Shown here: piece by piece, positions 59,847 to 64,000 of the stretch
Layout of the letters: each line of letters opens with the position of its first letter
How positions within the stretch are numbered: the stretch's first letter is position 1
NCBI GenBank assembly: GCA_914767715.1
Contig: OU612066.1
Span: forward strand, 9,551,001-9,615,000
From: Membranipora membranacea
Lineage: Eukaryota > Bryozoa > Gymnolaemata > Cheilostomatida > Membraniporidae
DNA length: 64,000 bases
Direction of reading: 5' to 3'
Made by a program: the position numbers and the translations under genes
The notes under the pieces: generated by a model
Told to the model about the DNA's origin: nothing
The model's input: the letters and a program-made list of their open reading frames with translations, nothing else
Databases searched by the model: none

Positions 59847-62800
59847 CTAAGAGTATTTCTCTCCGGCCGCTGTATTACTGGAAGGTTTGTTATATCCTGC
59901 GAGTTTACTGGCTATCGTTGAGTCACTCTTGGTAGATAGAAGGGGAGTACTGCTGATCCTGTATGACATCCCCAGTCCACTAGTTATAGAGTATCTCTTG
60001 TTCAGGCAGCAGCAACAGAATAGCTTAGACAGCACCTTCTTCAACTCTCGCCTGTCGAAGGGCAATATCCACAAGATCACTATCGATTTGATTATTGCTT
60101 TTCCAAATTAGTTAGTGAATGGCATCGATTTTAAAAAATTATATACATGAATAAGTGAGTCAAACACAACGATTGATTCATATTGCTGTAAAGGGTAATC
60201 CATGGTAACCTTGTACAAAGAACGGATGTAAATCAAAGGATTCACAGTCGTTATGTCACTGTAACGGAAGAGACAACTCCAAATTAATTTTAGTAACATT
60301 ACCTGAAAGCTTTGCTGAAGGCCACAAGTATGAATATTCTACTAGCCATAGCCACCACTAGAGGGAGGCTGTACATGGGATCTCCATCTAAGAGCTGAGT
60401 GTGATACTTCTGTAGCGTTGATATTCCTGTAAGAATGATTTGAAAGATTGGGCTAAAAATTGGAACGTATTGTCTTGCGGATACTGTCTCTTTGATGCAA
60501 AGAAAACTAAATTTTCTTCCACTTAGTTTGCTAATTCCCACTGGTTTCATATGTCCCAGTCTTTACCAGACTGATTCAATCTGCACTACAATTCCTCACC
60601 AAGTTTCCATAAGGTCTAAAGCAGTTTTTGTCCAAATAGCAGGGCATGCCAAAGCTAATTTTCCAATAAAAATTTAGTTTAAGAGGCTAAGGTATATATG
60701 CTATTAGTACAGAGGGTTACCTGGATTCGCCTCAGAGGCTAATGTATACATGCTATTAGTACGGAGGGTTACCTGAATTAGCCTCAGAGGCTAAGATATA
60801 TATGTTGTTAGTACGGAGTGTTACCTGGATTAGCCTCAGAGGCTAAGGTATATCTGACACAAGTTTGAAGCTGCCATATAACTCTGGGTGCATGGCAGAG
60901 TAGGTATAGACTGCTAAGACTATAGCTGATCATCCAGTACTCCGATGTGGTAATCAGTAGACCCCCTGGTCTCGTATCACCCTGTATGTCTATCAAAGGA
61001 GAATATAAAAGGAAATAAATTTCATTAGTTGGACCCTGACCATTTAAATTTCGGGACTGCTTAGTGGGCTTATTGAAAAGTGAATAGAACCACAGGTCAG
61101 AACAATGCAATTATAATTAAAAGTAAACAATCAGTTGGCTGAATGAATGGAGTGCTCTATTCAATTACATAACAAGGAAACATGAGAGAAACCAAGATTA
61201 GTCAAACTGATCCAAGTTGCCACCAATCATCAGACCAACTCCTTGATCAGACTAATGAAATTTATGTAATGATAAAAAAAATTCCATACTGTTTGATATC
61301 AGAGGGCTGAAGGGCGGGTGAAAGAGTTTGGGGGGCTCAAACTTCTTATGCACATGGAGCCAACCCCCCGTGCTTGTGTTTATAGAATATCTGTAGGTAA
61401 CAAAGAAACAGATCTCCCATGATAGCATTAGTTACCTGGAAATCTTTTGGCTGCCTCTTAAGAAGTAGGGCCTGTTTGTGGTGACATAATATAAAACGCT
61501 AGAAGTGATACCAGCAATGAACTCCCTCTTCCTGAGGGAGTTCATGGATACCAGCAAGGCATCAGTAGGAGGAGGACTCACACATCTTTTTAGCAGTGAA
61601 GACAAGTAGACCAAACCATGTACAGAGAGGAATAACTCCAATGACTGCACACTCGATTACTGGATATATTTTTGTCTCAAATACCTCAAAACTAGCATCG
61701 AAATAGCACAGCTCCTCGCGGTTTACCCCCAGGGGTTCCTAGAACAGATCACATATAAAATTCAAGTGTTTTTAAAAAAATTTAGTTTATCAGGGAAGAT
61801 ATCTATTAAAAATGGCGGGGCATGCTAAATGTGATTTAAAGCTGAATGCAAGAACCAATGCATGAAGTCTACTCACTTCATTGCTCTCAGCTCCCTAAAA
61901 CAGTATTTTTGTGTACGGTCAATGATGAAACATATCTCAATAAATGAAGGTAACAGACACAGTGGAGTGAGCACACAAAACCTGCCCTTTCTCCTCATGA
62001 ATGGAATCTTGCACGTTTACACTTGTTAAGCTCATTCGAAAAAGTGAATGCCACAAACATCTTTGCGTTGAGATTAGCTTTTATCCTAAGATAAAAAATG
62101 TGTCGGCCAGGGGAAAATACAAAAATATTGACAGGATCATAGATTGTGATCATGGATTGTTGAACAGATTGAGGGTATGGAGGCGTGGCTTGGCTGAGCT
62201 GGCTGACCGAAGTGATCGTGGTACTCACAGTCTGTCGTTTGATTGTCCAGAAGTAGTTCATGTTGATGATCAGTAGAAGAGTAAGTAGTAACAGAGTGAG
62301 GAAGTGAGCTCTCTCATTACTACTCACAGAGTTCAGCTTCTTAGGGAATACGGATATCACAAATAACTCTATCATAAGAGCCACATGTAACCAAACTGTT
62401 AACATGCTGAGAAATCCTACGATGACGTGATAACTCCTACACGATATGTCTGATTGGAGAATCAAGCTGTGGAATGAAAATGACAAGAATAGTGTTGAAA
62501 GAAATAAAAGTTGTTTGTTTGTAGCCAATCACCATTTTTACATTATTATAAGTAAAAATAGAAAATGTAATCACATACACCGCTCTCAAATCAGCAAAAT
62601 ATTTAACTCACTGATTTGTTTTGGTCAGCGTTCCTAATTTGTTTTCAATAGAAGAATATTGGTAAGATTATGCTGATACGTCAAACCTTGACAATCCAGG
62701 TCATTGATAGCAACTAGCAGTCACATCATGTGCTCATATAATGTTTAGTTTGACACACACTTACTCGTACACTAGATTAGTGTGAACAGTTGTAAGCTTT

Positions 62801-63704
62801 TCTATTGCTGCGTTTCCGCTGTGTACAAATAGTAGGACTATGTCTATCATTGCTATCAGTGTCAGATACACTCTATATGTCACCATAAACCTGGGAATTC
62901 AGCATTGAAGGGTAGTCAAAACAATATGCTCACATCAGTCTAATGTGACAGGACGCATTCTCCCGGTTGGGAGGCCGTCAGCTGGGTACGCAAGAGGCTG
63001 GGACTCAGACTAATTCTTACTAGGTAGGTCTCCGAAGATTATATGATGATGGCAAAGGAAAATTCATATCTCTCAGCTGGACCATGAGGGTATTTGCAAA
63101 CCGAGGTGCATTGTATAATTCTATTTGATGACAAATTTCGTTATAACATCATCGATGAAATTAATGAAGGGCAGAAATTGCTTCAGTTAGCAAGTCACTT
63201 ACGTGCTGCCTCTTGCCATAGCTAGAATTATGAGCACTGCGCCAATTGTGCCGATTACTTCCAGAACTACAAATGCTATAGAAAACTCCACCGTCCATTC
63301 TGGATGTCTATCCGTTGTGTTACCCTTAGCATCTGTGATCAAAGTTAAGCGGGAATAATATTCAAAGCAGAATATATACACTCACAAGAATATAGTTAAT
63401 GACTGCACTTTGCTAAATCATCTTTTTACTCACCAAGATTGACACAGTACTCAGCTAAATTAAATGTGTACTCTAAGCTTGAAAGTAGACATGACACATG
63501 TCAATGTCAACTGCATTGAAATGAGATTGCAAAGGTCTGCATAAAGTGAGTAATGTGCTGCCTAGATGCTGCCGTACCATGATATAGACTGAGTGCAGTT
63601 TACTTACATTGAAGGATATGATTTATCTTCGGAATGCTTAACTCCTTAGCTGGGTTGTGAGAGTCAATCGTATCCCCATGATTTGAATGTACTAACTCAT
63701 TCAT
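59847..63704 (-). CDS. Rhodopsin-like (class A) G-protein-coupled receptor, 424 aa
   Basis: Ten exons: 63704-63608, 63454-63434, 63332-63203, 62890-62765, 62436-62229, 61738-61582, 60989-60825, 60426-60303, 60258-60210 and 60044-59847. Phases agree and total 1275 nt. The N-terminus has an N-glycosylation site (NTT). Helix 1 is in exon 3 (FSIAFVVLEVIGTIGAVLII), helix 2 in exon 4, and helices 3 and 4 in exon 5. Helix 5 is in exon 6 after an extracellular Cys (EELCYFDASF). Helix 6 is in exon 7 (SLSSLYLLCHAPRVIW) and helix 7 in exons 8-9, ending in the class A hallmark NPLIY. The tail has a Cys cluster (LFCCCC) fit for palmitoylation. No DRY box is seen after helix 3; it reads ELFVISVFPKK. The helix 6 LCHAPR pattern recalls peptide receptors of the FMRFamide type, but the ligand is unknown. 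The acceptor of the last exon is my least certain junction. Confidence 0.8.
60682..60854. repeat. 52-bp tandem repeat carrying a splice donor, about 3.3 copies
   Basis: Units are 60682-60733, 60734-60785 and 60786-60837, with a partial copy to about 60854. On the minus strand each unit ends GAGGCTAATCCAGGTAAC or a close variant, that is, the last bases of receptor exon 7 plus its donor. The exon ends at 60825 in the coding model; duplicate donors follow at 60773 and 60721. Confidence 0.88.
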
Positions 63705-64000
63705 GTTTATGGTTGTGATTAACAAGAAGGACAAAAACTATGGCTCGGTCATGGATGCCGCATCCTATGGATTGAATGAGGAAGGATGTTTAATCTTGAT
63801 ACTTCTTCGCTGTCCAAGTTGATGAAGATCACCAAATCAGATTGTGCTCTTGAGATTTACATAATTTATTTTGCTAATCAATGAATTGATTGCTCTCTGG
63901 ACAAGGTACCTTGATACTATGATAACCTTCGTAATGAGAATCGACCACATTTATATCTATATGATTTAAGCCTAGACTACTTAATTATATTACATTCGGT
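63705..64000. other. Upstream of the receptor gene
   Basis: No coding exon is seen. It presumably holds the receptor's 5' untranslated region and promoter; no TATA box is obvious on the minus strand. Confidence 0.4.

Noticed and set aside
1-64000. tRNA and rRNA genes
   Set aside because: Looked for cloverleaf-like A and B boxes and conserved rRNA blocks while reading and recognised none; a covariance search was not possible.

Overview
The window is eukaryotic, animal-type DNA. It is AT-rich and has many short GT-AG introns, TATA boxes, AATAAA poly(A) signals and the DNA transposons and LINE fragments typical of invertebrates. The three recognisable host genes are UPF3 (nonsense-mediated decay), RELCH/KIAA1468 (LisH, coiled coil and HEAT repeats) and a rhodopsin-like seven-helix receptor; all are animal gene types. 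Dense short introns and tight packing would fit a non-bilaterian such as a sponge, but I cannot fix the species from sequence alone.

Positions 1 to about 46500 are a tandem array. Its unit is a divergent pair: UPF3 on the minus strand and a small secreted, pentapeptide-repeat-like protein on the plus strand, head to head across about 500 bp. Four units are present and the array probably continues off the left edge. Unit 1 has a broken UPF3 5' end (1-1987) and a peptide gene (3150-14553) split by a 10963 bp EnSpm/CACTA transposon. Unit 2 has a full-length but decayed UPF3 (15365-25604) and an intact peptide gene (26697-27134). Unit 3 has a UPF3 that lost exons 4-9 (about 27950-32572) and an intact peptide gene (33358-34256). 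Unit 4 has the only UPF3 copy with every reading frame and splice site open (35442-45064, 571 codons plus stop) and an intact peptide gene (45854-46340). Because the copies are paralogous, each serves as the empty-site control for insertions in the others. This gives exact ends and target duplications for the CACTA element and a PIF/Harbinger-like element, and shows segments copied between the two genes of the unit.

Positions 46526-49873 are intergenic and hold a long near-perfect hairpin. RELCH follows on the plus strand (49900-59627, 20 coding exons, 975 aa), apparently cut short at its C-terminus. A ten-exon class A-like receptor runs convergently on the minus strand (59847-63704, 424 aa); its seventh exon ends inside a 52-bp tandem repeat that multiplies the splice donor.

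The most unusual content is the UPF3/secreted-repeat-protein array. A conserved NMD factor has been repeatedly co-duplicated with a small secreted repeat-protein gene; the peptide copies stayed open while three of the four UPF3 copies decayed. All gene models were built by hand from splice sites and reading-frame continuity; no database or transcript was consulted.
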